Of a stretch of DNA of 35,009 bases, positions 7,684 through 15,475 are shown piece by piece (position 1 is the stretch's first letter; every line of letters begins with the position of its first letter). The stretch comes from Phycisphaeraceae bacterium (GTDB taxonomy: Bacteria; Planctomycetota; Phycisphaerae; Phycisphaerales; UBA1924). Both the position numbers and the translations under genes were made by a program. The notes below the pieces were generated by a model. That model was not told the origin of the DNA and made no database searches. It saw only the letters and a program-made list of their open reading frames with translations. The stretch is taken from contig BQJQ01000006.1 of the NCBI GenBank assembly GCA_021604785.1, forward strand, positions 1 through 35,009. The letters are read 5' to 3'.

Positions 7684-9066
7684 TCAGCCGTCGTCACCGG
7701 TCGTGGTGACCTCGGGCTCGCAAACCCAGACGCCGAAGGCGTGCCCCCGGGGCGCGCCGTGCAGGGCGGGATCCGAGACGGGCGTTGGCATGTCGAACCC
7801 GATCGGCGCGTTGCGGTACTTCGCTTCGTTCAGGCGGATGTTGCACGCGCGACGCCCCTCGAAGAGCCAGACGGTGCGCTTGCCCGCGGCGAAGCCCTGC
7901 TCGGAGAAGATCGTCAGCCAGTAGTTGTGTCCGCTGGCGAGAACGACGCCCTCGGGGCAGACGAAGGTGAGCCCATAGACGCGCAGACCCTCGACCGTGA
8001 GCGGGATGTCGGACTCGAAGATGGACGTGGGCGCGAACTTGTACAGTGCGGCGTCCGGGCTGTTCTCGGGCATGTCGCAGACGTTGTTGTAGATCTCGGC
8101 GTAGAGGGTCGAGATGTCGCAGTTGGTTGCGACGAACGCCTCGATGCGGCAGATGCCCCACTCTTCGATCTCGCCGCAGGGGTCAGAGAGTTGGAAGTCA
8201 TCGAACGAGCGGTTCCAGGGCGCGTTCTGGGAGAGGATGGGGTCGTAGAGCCCGCCGTTGGGGGTCGTGTCGATAAAGAGCTGATCGAGCACGCGCCAGC
8301 AGCACTTGCCCTCGACGCGCATGTACATGTCGGTGCAGATGCCGCAGCAGAGTTCGTCGGCGGCGGGCGACCACTCGGGCAGGCCGAAGGCGGGCGCGTT
8401 GACGTGGGCCTGGCGGCCTTGGATCTGGCCTTTATTGGCGGACATCCAGAACCCGAAGCCGCCGATGGGCGACTGCCCGCGATCGACGCTGTCGTGCGCC
8501 GGGGAGAACCAGCGGAGGTCCTCGCCTTGCTTGAACGAGTCGACGTAGTAGGAGATCTCCCAGATGGCGTAGCCCTCGAGCTCGCCGCCCGGGGCACCGT
8601 CCACGAGGGTGAAGTCGAACTGCTCGATGGGGACGGTGGCGAGCGACGAGTCGGGCTTGCCGTCGCAATCGGGGAAGATGGAGAGCGTGGTGTTGGGCGT
8701 GTAGCCGTTGGTGATCGCCATGCGGACGTAAACGAACTGGCAGTCGTAGAACATGCCTTCCTTGAGCCAGCAGTCGTCGGCGACGCGTGACTCGACGTGG
8801 TCGTTGACGGTGCTCATGTAGCCGACCGCGCGGTCCTCGAGGCCGTTGTCCCAGAGGGCGTCGGAGAGGACGGTGTCGGCGTCGCCGGCGACGCCGCCGG
8901 AAGGGGCGCCGAGCAGGCGGAGGGCAACATCGGGCGACTCCCCCACGGCCGAGCGTTCGGGCGTGGCGGGGCCGCGGACGGCGCGTTGCTGGGCGTGGGC
9001 GGAGCCAGCGGCGGCTGCAAGGATCGCGAGTGCGGCGATTGAGACGCGGGCAGGGTACAGATTCAT
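7684..9066 (-). CDS. secreted Cys-rich protein of unknown function (paralogue B)
   Basis: About 460 residues starting at ATG 9066; a GTG at 9075 is less likely because the signal peptide begins at MNLYPARVS. The signal peptide is MNLYPARVSIAALAIL…AHA, with cleavage after AHA. I do not recognise the family. Visible features are many Cys pairs (DDCWLKEGMFYDC, CCGICTDMYMRVEGKCCW), two DD-x-L segments (VADDCWL and FDDFQL) that each open a half of the protein, and a C-terminal RGHAFGVWVCEPE. The two halves look like diverged beta-sandwich repeats, which is inference. It is a tandem duplicate of the gene at 9187-10542; the central region is about two-thirds identical by eye. It has its own terminator at 7606-7633. 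Likely exported and disulphide-bonded. Confidence 0.8.
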   Translation of the reverse strand: MNLYPARVSIAALAILAAAAGSAHAQQRAVRGPATPERSAVGESPDVALRLLGAPSGGVAGDADTVLSDALWDNGLEDRAVGYMSTVNDHVESRVADDCWLKEGMFYDCQFVYVRMAITNGYTPNTTLSIFPDCDGKPDSSLATVPIEQFDFTLVDGAPGGELEGYAIWEISYYVDSFKQGEDLRWFSPAHDSVDRGQSPIGGFGFWMSANKGQIQGRQAHVNAPAFGLPEWSPAADELCCGICTDMYMRVEGKCCWRVLDQLFIDTTPNGGLYDPILSQNAPWNRSFDDFQLSDPCGEIEEWGICRIEAFVATNCDISTLYAEIYNNVCDMPENSPDAALYKFAPTSIFESDIPLTVEGLRVYGLTFVCPEGVVLASGHNYWLTIFSEQGFAAGKRTVWLFEGRRACNIRLNEAKYRNAPIGFDMPTPVSDPALHGAPRGHAFGVWVCEPEVTTTGDDG

Positions 9067-9117
9067 GATGGGCACGCTTTCGGGTTATGGGGCGAACATC
9101 TGGCCTCAGAACGAAGA

Positions 9118-9144
9118 CGGCCCGCCCCGGGAAGGGGCGGGCCG
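9118..9144 (-). terminator. terminator of paralogue A (9187-10542)
   Basis: CGGCCCGCCCC (9118-9128) pairs perfectly over 11 bp with GGGGCGGGCCG (9134-9144) around a 5-nt loop, 42 bp after the stop codon on the minus strand. T-rich sequence (TCTTCGTTC) follows it on that strand. It separates the two paralogues, so each is probably its own transcription unit. Confidence 0.8.
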
Positions 9145-9186
9145 CGAAATGCGAAGGGTCAGGTCAGAGACCTGAAGGGTTGCCGA

Positions 9187-10542
9187 TTACGGCGTGCCGG
9201 GATCGCAAACCCAGACGGAGAACGCGTGGCCGCGGGGCGCGCCATGCAGACCAGCGTCGGAAACGCCGGTGGGCATGTCGTAGCCGATCGGGGCGTTGCG
9301 GTACTTGGCCTCGTTCAGGCGGATGTTGCAGGCAGCACGCTGCTGGAACAGCCAGACCGAACGCTTGCCGGCGACGAAGCCCTGCTCAGAGAAGATCGAG
9401 AACCAGTAGTTCTGACCGGTGGGCAGGAGGTCGTCGGGGCACCAGAAGACGAACTTGTAGACCGGCAGCGCGGTGGTGCCGGAGTTGATCGTCATGCCCA
9501 GGTCCTCGTAGAAGGACGGGGTCAGACGGTAGGGGGCGGCGTCCGGATCGACCGGCATGTCGCACTCGTTGTTGAAGATCTCACCGTAGACGGTGGTCAC
9601 GTCGCAGTTGGTGGCGAAGTACGCCTCGATGCGGCAGATGCCCCAGTTGTCGACCTGCTTGCAGGGGTCGGCGAGCTGGAAGTCATCGAAGGAGCGGTTC
9701 CAGGGCGCGTTCTGGGCGAGGACCGGGTCGGTCAGGCCGTCCAGATCGAAGTTGCTCTGGGCGAGGACGCGCCAGCAGCACTTGCCCTCGACACGGAGGT
9801 ACATGTCGGTGCAGATGCCACAGCAGATCTCCTGCTCAGCGGCGGTCCACTCGGGGAGGCCGAAGCCGGCGGCGTTGACGTGGGTCTGGCGACCCTGGAT
9901 GACGCCGTTGTTGGCCGAAACCCAGAAGCCGAAGCCACCCTCGACCGAGAGGTCGCCGTCACGGTCGACATCGTCGTGGACCGGGGAGAGCCAGCGGATC
10001 TGCTCGCCCTGGTAGAACTGATCGACGTAGTAGCAGATCTCCCAGACGGCGGTGCCGTCGAGGTCGCCACCGGGGGCGGCGTCGATCAGCGTGTAGTCGA
10101 ACTGCTCGACCACGACCGGAGCCACGGAGGAGTCCGGCTTGCCGTCGCAGTCACGGTACATGTAGAGCTGCGTGTTGGGCAGGAAGCCGTTGGTGATGGC
10201 CATACGCACGTAGACGTACTGGCAATCGTAGAACATGCCTTCCTTGAGCCAGCAGTCGTCGGCGACCTGCGAGCTGACGTGAGCGTTCACAGTGCTCATG
10301 AAGGCAACACGGCGATCCTCGTCGCCGTTGTACCACAGAGCGTGCGAAGCGTTGGAGTTACCACCGTCGCCGTCGACGATGCCGTCACCAACGAGCATGA
10401 TCTCGGGGGCTTCGGTGACCTTGGTCGCCTTGCCGCCGTTGATCGCGCCCGAGCTGGTGAAGCGCTGGGCGTCGGCGCCGCCGACACACAGGGCCAGAGC
10501 TGCGGCAGCGGTAAACGCTGCGGAACCAGTACACATCTTCAT
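9187..10542 (-). CDS. secreted Cys-rich protein of unknown function (paralogue A)
   Basis: 451 residues from ATG 10542. The purine-rich GAGGGGAG lies 8 nt upstream on the minus strand, so this start is better than the GTG at 10551. The signal peptide is MKMCTGSAAFTAAAALALCVGGADA. It shares the layout of its downstream paralogue: VADDCWLKEGMFYDC, GGFGFWVSANNGVIQGRQ, EICCGICTDMYLRVEGKCCW, RSFDDFQLADPC, SEQGFVAGKRSVWLFQ and RGHAFSVWVCDPG. Conserved paired cysteines suggest an extracellular, disulphide-stabilised fold. The two genes arose by tandem duplication that included the terminator. I recognise no catalytic motif, so no function is assigned. Confidence 0.8.
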   Translation of the reverse strand: MKMCTGSAAFTAAAALALCVGGADAQRFTSSGAINGGKATKVTEAPEIMLVGDGIVDGDGGNSNASHALWYNGDEDRRVAFMSTVNAHVSSQVADDCWLKEGMFYDCQYVYVRMAITNGFLPNTQLYMYRDCDGKPDSSVAPVVVEQFDYTLIDAAPGGDLDGTAVWEICYYVDQFYQGEQIRWLSPVHDDVDRDGDLSVEGGFGFWVSANNGVIQGRQTHVNAAGFGLPEWTAAEQEICCGICTDMYLRVEGKCCWRVLAQSNFDLDGLTDPVLAQNAPWNRSFDDFQLADPCKQVDNWGICRIEAYFATNCDVTTVYGEIFNNECDMPVDPDAAPYRLTPSFYEDLGMTINSGTTALPVYKFVFWCPDDLLPTGQNYWFSIFSEQGFVAGKRSVWLFQQRAACNIRLNEAKYRNAPIGYDMPTGVSDAGLHGAPRGHAFSVWVCDPGTP

Positions 10543-10978
10543 TGCTGTCACTCCCCTCAGATTTGGTGATCTGAATTGACGATTGATGCACCAACATCAC
10601 CTTCCCACCGGGGCGCATCAATCCCCGGAGGTACGTCTCGAACAACAAGTTTTGGGGTGGGCGTCTTCTCTCCGCACAACCCCGAAAGCCCGGGGTTACC
10701 CTCGGGCGCCACGCATCCTAAGCCATTGTCCTACATGGGTGCAAGCCCTGTCGTCAAGAAACTCGCACGAGCCAGAATCGACCTGTTTCGGGCCGGGATG
10801 GTCACGCGGGATTCATCGCGATCGCGGGTCATAGCTACCCCAGATCAACAGCCATCTGACACGGGGGCCGAGAACCGGACCGCCCGTTCGCCGGCGGTCA
10901 CGTCCTGTGACGCCGGTCTATCTTCAATGTGGCACCATTCGTAGGGCTACGCAAACTTTCCAACGGATTATCGGGCAA
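10543..10978. other. gene-free stretch upstream of paralogue A
   Basis: This is about 436 bp without a convincing gene, less GC-rich than the neighbours. Three hairpins are visible. CCGGGG (10608-10613) / CCCCGG (10623-10628) would lie in the 5' leader of paralogue A on the minus strand. AACCCCG (10678-10684) pairs with CGGGGTT (10691-10697). CCGGCG-TCAC (10891-10901) pairs with GTGA-CGCCGG (10907-10916). The last is a weak terminator candidate for the lipid-kinase gene, whose stop is at 10979. The promoter of paralogue A must lie here, but I see no clear -35/-10 pair. Confidence 0.5.
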
Positions 10979-11944
10979 TTACCTAACTTCACATGTGCCC
11001 GGTGCTGTGGGTGTTCCGGGTGTGGGTGTGCCTTTGGAGCTTGAAAACACGGTCTCCGTGCGTTGCAAAGGTGTGAAGACGGGTAGCTTGGCGCGTTGCA
11101 GCGAGAACTCGGTGCGGGTCTGCGTTTCGTGTGCGTTTTGCCACTCGCCGTCGATCTGGATCGGGGTTCTCGGGTCATGGAGGTCTACACCGACGCGCAT
11201 TCCGGTGGCTACGACCGCGCGTGGGTGGGTCCCGACACTCCGGCGCCACGCGCTGACCCCCCACCGCAGCACACCCACCGAGCCGTCCGCGGGCAGGAAC
11301 GCGACGTGGAGGTCGCCGGAGAAGAGGGACGCGTCCGGGCAGGGGTCGAGGTGGGCGGCATATTCACGCGTGTTCGCGATGATGAGCACGCCCTGGTCTG
11401 CGTTCACGATGCGGCGACCGTCCACCTCGACGGTGAGGCTCGGGATCGCCGGGCGGAGCAGCTCGCGGACCATGGGTTCGACGTACGCCAGGTGCCCGAT
11501 CGCCCGGCGGCGGCTCAGGGCAACTCGGCGGACCACGCTCGCGTCCGGGCCAAGGCTTGCCATGATCAGGAACGGGTCCGGGCCGGCCATGCCAACGTCG
11601 GCGAGCCCGGTTTGCCCGGATTCCATCGCGTCGAGCATCGCCCGCGGCGACCGACGCATGTCCAAGGCCCGGGCGAAGAGGTTCTCGTTGCCCGTGGGTA
11701 TCTGATAGATCGGGGCCCGGGCCTCGATGGCCGCGGCAGCGGACCGGTTCACGGTGCCGTCCCCCCCCACCACGGCTAGGGCGTCGGCGTGGGCGAGCTT
11801 CTCGGGATCGAGGCGTTCGGACCCCCCCACCTCGAGGAGCTTGCACCGGTGCCCGCGCGTCCGGGCGGCGGCGCGGAGGTCGCGGGCGAGGCGGGCGGCG
11901 ATGCCGCGCCCGGACTTCGGGTTGGCGAGCACGACAAGGTCCAC
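10979..11944 (-). CDS. diacylglycerol kinase family lipid kinase
   Basis: 321 residues with a GTG start at 11944. The N-terminal DAGK catalytic domain shows the nucleotide-binding loop VVGGDGTVNRS (GGDGTVN at 60-66). The segment IPTGNENLFARAL (about 82-94) matches the usual GTGNDFAR region with substitutions. LANPKSGRG at residues 6-14 is the conserved opening of the family. This matches the YegS/BmrU-type ATP-dependent lipid kinases (COG1597), which phosphorylate diacylglycerol, sphingosine or related lipids; the substrate here cannot be told. The C-terminus ends in a Pro/Thr-rich tail (GTPTPGTPTAPGT). It is transcribed divergently from the map gene, and the 66-bp gap must hold both promoters. 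Confidence 0.88.
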   Translation of the reverse strand: MDLVVLANPKSGRGIAARLARDLRAAARTRGHRCKLLEVGGSERLDPEKLAHADALAVVGGDGTVNRSAAAAIEARAPIYQIPTGNENLFARALDMRRSPRAMLDAMESGQTGLADVGMAGPDPFLIMASLGPDASVVRRVALSRRRAIGHLAYVEPMVRELLRPAIPSLTVEVDGRRIVNADQGVLIIANTREYAAHLDPCPDASLFSGDLHVAFLPADGSVGVLRWGVSAWRRSVGTHPRAVVATGMRVGVDLHDPRTPIQIDGEWQNAHETQTRTEFSLQRAKLPVFTPLQRTETVFSSSKGTPTPGTPTAPGTCEVR

Positions 11945-12010
11945 GGGCCCAAGGGTAGCCGGACGCGGCGCCAGCCCCGGCGTGGGCGGGCGTCGCTACG
12001 ATCGCGGTCC

Positions 12011-12835
12011 ATGAGCCGCCCGCCAGTCCGGAATCAAGCCGACGCCGACGCCGCCACCGCCGCCGCGGAGAAAGTGGTCGAGATCCATCGGCGCCTGTCC
12101 AAGCATCTTGCCGCGGGGCAGACGCTTGGGCAGATCGACGCGTTCGTCGGGAAGTGCCTCGATGATCTGGGGTGCAAGAGCTGCTTCTTCAAATACTCGC
12201 CTGGGCGGATGCCGCCGTTCCCATCGCAGGCGTGCCTTTCGGTGAACGAGTGCGTCGTGCACGGCACCGCCGGGTACCGGACCGAGCCGCTGGGTGAGGG
12301 GGACGTGCTCAAGATCGACATCGGCGTGAGCTACCGCGGGTGGATCGGTGACGCCGCGTGGACGTATGTCTTCGGCACCCCCACCGACGAGGTCGCCCGT
12401 CTGTGCAAGGCGGGCAAGCAGTCGCTGGCGTTGGGGATCGAGCAGATTGGACCTCGGACGCCCTATATGGAATGGGCCAAGGCGGTGCAGTCGTGCGTGG
12501 AGGGGGACTTCGGGTTCCACCTGGTGCGCGGGCTGGGCGGGCACGGGTACGGGCGGAAGCTGCACGCGCCGCCGTTCGTGTCGAATACGGTGCCGAACTC
12601 GCCGTTCGAGTGGCCCGAGGCGCGGATGACGCCCGAGCCGGGGACGCTGATCGCGCTCGAGCCGATGCTCGCGGTGGGCACGGGGCAGACGCGGCAGGAG
12701 CCGCGGACGTGGCCGATCTACTCGGCGGACGGGTCGATGACCGTCCACTACGAGCACGACGTGCTGGTGACCGAGGACGGGAACCGGGTGCTGACCGCGG
12801 GGCTGACCGAGATTGAGGACGTGATCACGCGATGA
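12011..12835 (+). CDS. map: methionine aminopeptidase, type I
   Basis: 274 residues. It removes the initiator methionine from nascent proteins in the cytoplasm. The pita-bread fold signatures are visible: LSVNECVVHG (substrate-side His), the two metal-binding Asp in KIDIGVSYRGWIGDAAWTY, the His in GLGGHGYGRKLH, and the Glu ligands in LIALEPML and VHYEHDVLV. The ATG at 12011 is chosen because the family's N-terminus begins here; the frame stays open upstream only by overlapping the divergent lipid-kinase gene. Its stop codon overlaps the trpA start (ATGA), implying coupling with tryptophan synthesis, an unusual pairing. Confidence 0.93.
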   Translation: MSRPPVRNQADADAATAAAEKVVEIHRRLSKHLAAGQTLGQIDAFVGKCLDDLGCKSCFFKYSPGRMPPFPSQACLSVNECVVHGTAGYRTEPLGEGDVLKIDIGVSYRGWIGDAAWTYVFGTPTDEVARLCKAGKQSLALGIEQIGPRTPYMEWAKAVQSCVEGDFGFHLVRGLGGHGYGRKLHAPPFVSNTVPNSPFEWPEARMTPEPGTLIALEPMLAVGTGQTRQEPRTWPIYSADGSMTVHYEHDVLVTEDGNRVLTAGLTEIEDVITR

Positions 12836-13650
12836 ACCGGGTCGAGCAGGCATTCGCGGGGGCGAAGGAACGCGGCGTGGGCGTGCTGATCCCGTACGTC
12901 TGCCCGGGCGATCCGGCAGCAGACACCGTCGAGCGGCTCGTGCCCGCGCTCGAGCGGGCCGGTGCGGGCGTGATCGAGATCGGCGTGCCGTACTCGGACC
13001 CGATCGCGGACGGGCCGGTGATCGCCGCGGCGATGCACCGGGCGCTGATGGCGGGCACGACGCCCGAGGGCGTGTTTGAGCAGGTCGCGCGGGTACGCGG
13101 GCAGGTCTCGTGCGGGCTGGTCGCGATGGTCTCGGTGAGCCTCGTCCACGCGGCAGGGATCGAGGCGTTCATCGGGCGGGCGAAGGACGCCGGGTTTGAC
13201 GGGTTCATTTTTTCGGACGCGCCGCTCGAGGAATCGGGCGAGCTGACGGCAGCAGCGGCAGATGCGGGGCTGACGTGCACGCTGCTGGTCTCCCCTACCA
13301 CGCCCAAAGACCGTGCCGAGCGAATTGCCAGGGCGTGCACCGGGTTCGTCTACATGTTGGCCCGCTCGGGCATCACCGGCGAACGGTCGGACGCGCCCGA
13401 CGTGGCGGATCGCGTCCGGGCCTTGCGTTCAGCGACGGACACGCCCATCGCCTGCGGGTTCGGGATCTCCAGCGCGGACCACGTCCGGGCGGTGGTGAAC
13501 GAGGCGGACGGGGCGATCGTGGGCAGCGCGCTCGTTCGACGCCTGTCTGAAGCGAGCTTCCGGGGCGAGGATTACGTACGCGCGGGCGAGGCCTTCACCG
13601 CCGAACTGGCGACGGGGCTCTCGGGCCACCGCGACGCGCCGCACGCCTGA
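12832..13650 (+). CDS. trpA: tryptophan synthase alpha chain
   Basis: 272 residues. It cleaves indole-3-glycerol phosphate to indole and glyceraldehyde 3-phosphate in complex with TrpB. The TIM-barrel signatures are PYVCPGDP (usually P-x-x-TAGDP) and VIEIGVPYSDPIADGPVI, which carries both catalytic residues (Glu and Asp). The C-terminal phosphate-binding region is CGFGISSADHVRAVVNEADGAIVGSALV. The length is normal (about 260-280). The ATG overlaps the map stop by 4 bp. No other trp genes are in the window, so trpA is separated from trpB, at least in this stretch. Confidence 0.93.
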   Translation: MNRVEQAFAGAKERGVGVLIPYVCPGDPAADTVERLVPALERAGAGVIEIGVPYSDPIADGPVIAAAMHRALMAGTTPEGVFEQVARVRGQVSCGLVAMVSVSLVHAAGIEAFIGRAKDAGFDGFIFSDAPLEESGELTAAAADAGLTCTLLVSPTTPKDRAERIARACTGFVYMLARSGITGERSDAPDVADRVRALRSATDTPIACGFGISSADHVRAVVNEADGAIVGSALVRRLSEASFRGEDYVRAGEAFTAELATGLSGHRDAPHA

Positions 13651-13910
13651 TATCCAGATGTCGTGACCGAGAATCGAGGAAACCCTTGCGGGTTGCGCCG
13701 AGGGGTCGGGTTGTGCCTGCGCGGGGAACGCGGCAAGGCGGGCAACTGGGGTGACACCCGTGTTTCAGATTCGAGGGTCTACGAGCCGGTTGCGACGCCG
13801 CGGGGTTGGGGGACACCGCGGCAGGGTCGCACCGGCGATCGAGTGGGACAGGAAACACGAGGCGGCGGACGCGCTCAGACGCGTCGCCCACACCGAGGGA
13901 GAAGCTACCG
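13651..13910. other. intergenic region between trpA and the secreted protein gene
   Basis: About 260 bp. AACCC-TTGC-GGGTT (13681-13694) is a short hairpin that could end trpA transcription. GCCGCGG (13797-13803) and CCGCGGC (13816-13822) form a second hairpin in the probable leader of the next gene. No ORF here looks protein-like, and I recognise no riboswitch. Confidence 0.4.
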
Positions 13911-14963
13911 ATGTTGGGGATCAAGCCTGTATGTATCACGATGAGCCTTACGGCGATGCTGACCGCGACACCAGCCATGGCTGCCGCCGGGAGCGCGCCG
14001 CAGACGTTCACCCGGCCCCAAGCCGCCGCGTCGACCGATGGTGATCCGGCCGGTGGGGTCACCCAGCTGACGGCGGGCGCGATGCCCAACCCGGACGACC
14101 TGATCGCGTACTGGCCCTGTGCCTCGGCGGCACCGGCGTCGAGCAACCCGCACTACTTCAGCTTCAGCCTCAACAAGCAGGAGGGGTGGAAAAACCTCCT
14201 CAAAAGCCAGCTGATGCCGGCGGTCGAGGATCTCGGGTTCAAACGGCTCGCGTTCCACCTCCCGCTGGGCAAGAACACCGCCGAGGACGGGCACATGGGC
14301 ATCGACGCCCCGGACGACCTGGCCGAGGACGGGCACGAGTGGGTGATCGACAAGTGCGTGCGCGCGTTCGACTACATCCACAAGCGGCATCCCGACGTCG
14401 AGATCATCGTCTACCTCGGCTCGCACGACGCGGACCAGGACGACGATCTCAACGACGGCGAGTACTGGGAGCACTACGACCGGATGTGGCGCGGCGTGCA
14501 GCCGTTCCTCGACCGCGACTACATCTCGATCGTGCTCGACAACACCGTGGTCTTTGATGAGGACCATCCCTACGCCCGCTTGGCGCAGATCGTCAAGTAC
14601 TACAAGGACCGGCAGGGTCGGTTCGTGGGCGTCGAGGGCTCGCCGCAGAAGCACCTCGATTGGACGCGTGACTTTGCCGTGATGATCACGGAGTCGACCT
14701 GGCAGCGTCAGCGTCACAACGGAAACATCGCATTGTCCGATCTCGGGGGCGAGGTCATCGGCATCGTGGACGGGCACTCGAAGAAGTACTGGAACGAGAA
14801 CTGCAACGGCGACCCGATGGAGCTTGCCGCGTGCATCGTCGAGGACGGGCGCACGCCGGCGGTGCAGGTCTGGTGCGAGTTCAAGGACATGACGGCCCAG
14901 GAGATCGCCGAAGAGATCGGGCGCCGCAACAGCGGGACGATCGCCGACGGCTCGGACAGCTGA
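13911..14963 (+). CDS. secreted protein of unknown function, possibly TIM-barrel-like
   Basis: 350 residues from ATG 13911; GAGGGAGAAG lies a few bases upstream. The signal peptide is MLGIKPVCITMSLTAMLTATPAMA, with cleavage after AMA. The mature part has alternating strands and helices: FKRLAFHLPLG, …DVEIIVYLGSHDADQ, DYISIVLDNTVVFDE, GRFVGVEGSPQKH, FAVMITESTW and …VQVWCEFKDMTAQEI. This order suggests a TIM barrel with acidic residues at strand ends, as in some glycoside hydrolases, but I recognise no family and assign no activity. A strong terminator follows at 15002-15034, so it is probably monocistronic. Confidence 0.75.
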   Translation: MLGIKPVCITMSLTAMLTATPAMAAAGSAPQTFTRPQAAASTDGDPAGGVTQLTAGAMPNPDDLIAYWPCASAAPASSNPHYFSFSLNKQEGWKNLLKSQLMPAVEDLGFKRLAFHLPLGKNTAEDGHMGIDAPDDLAEDGHEWVIDKCVRAFDYIHKRHPDVEIIVYLGSHDADQDDDLNDGEYWEHYDRMWRGVQPFLDRDYISIVLDNTVVFDEDHPYARLAQIVKYYKDRQGRFVGVEGSPQKHLDWTRDFAVMITESTWQRQRHNGNIALSDLGGEVIGIVDGHSKKYWNENCNGDPMELAACIVEDGRTPAVQVWCEFKDMTAQEIAEEIGRRNSGTIADGSDS

Positions 14964-15001
14964 CCCCCACCGCTCCCTGTTCGCACACGATTCCTCCAAC
15001 T

Positions 15002-15034
15002 ACGGGCCGCGCCGGCACCCCCGGCGCGGCCCGT
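15002..15034 (+). terminator. strong hairpin terminator after the secreted protein gene
   Basis: ACGGGCCGCGCCGG (15002-15015) pairs perfectly over 14 bp with CCGGCGCGGCCCGT (15021-15034) around the loop CACCC. It lies 39 bp after the stop codon and 17 bp before the tRNA gene. Only GTTCGT follows, with no long T-tract. Confidence 0.8.
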
Positions 15035-15051
15035 GTTCGTACACTCAGGGC

Positions 15052-15124
15052 GGCCCCGTAGCTCAGCGGTTAGAGCAAGCGACTCATAATCGTAAGGTCC
15101 CCGGTTCGAATCCGGGCGGGGCTA
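15052..15124 (+). tRNA. tRNA with CAU anticodon, probably tRNA-Ile2 (lysidine type)
   Basis: A full cloverleaf: acceptor GGCCCCG (15052-15058) pairs with CGGGGCT (15117-15123), with one G-U pair. The D-stem is GCTC/GAGC, the anticodon loop CTCATAA is at 15083-15089, the T-stem is CCCGG/CCGGG with loop TTCGAAT, and the discriminator is A. CCA is not encoded. The D-loop (AGCGGTTA) and the GCGA-CTCATAA-TCG anticodon arm resemble E. coli tRNA-Ile2 more than elongator tRNA-Met. The C would then be changed to lysidine by TilS to read AUA. Elongator Met remains possible. The outermost anticodon-stem pair (A-A) is mismatched. Confidence 0.93.
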
Positions 15125-15475
15125 TTGGCAGTGTCACGCAAAGCCCCGCATACCGCGGCAAATGCCCGTTCGATGAAACTGTGGTCCCTCAGGCTCTCGC
15201 CTTGGATTCCATCCGGTTCGGGGCCAAGCCAACGCCCGAGTGTGCGGCCGCCGTGGCATGCTGCCGGCCAACGACGCCCGCAGGCCGGCGCGAGGGGGGC
15301 GATCTGAACTCGCGCCCCGCGAGGGGAGTTCCTACGAGCGCACGGCCGGCGTCCGCGTTGAGGAGGTCTCCTCAAGACTTCCACCATCTGCCAATACGAA
15401 AAACGCGCCGGGCAGCGAAGCCCGGAGCGCCAAGGTGGAGAACAAGGAGCGGGCCATCCCGCTCGAGTCGCGCGA
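15125..15475. other. non-coding stretch between the tRNA and the zincin gene
   Basis: About 350 bp with no believable gene. It holds a near-perfect palindrome TTGAGGAGGTCTCCTCAA (15358-15375) and, at its right end, the terminator of the minus-strand gene. Short frames here that translate to tRNA-like peptides come from the tRNA gene and are not proteins. Confidence 0.6.
15399..15430 (-). terminator. rho-independent terminator of the zincin gene
   Basis: On the minus strand CCGGGC and GCCCGG (15408-15413 with 15420-15425) form a 6-bp stem with loop TTCGCT. Flanking GCGC/GCGC partly extends the stem, and a run of five T (15399-15403) follows. It lies 46 bp after the stop codon of the gene at 15476. 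Confidence 0.82.

Noticed and set aside
13663-13944. 93-codon frame upstream of the secreted protein
   Set aside because: It overlaps the signal peptide of the better-supported gene and is Gly/Arg-rich without motifs.
15285-15330. tRNA-like sequence (translation DLNSRP, hairpin GGGGCG/CGCCCC)
   Set aside because: The putative T-arm does not pair correctly (a 5-bp stem around TTCAGAT fails) and no D-arm or acceptor stem is present.
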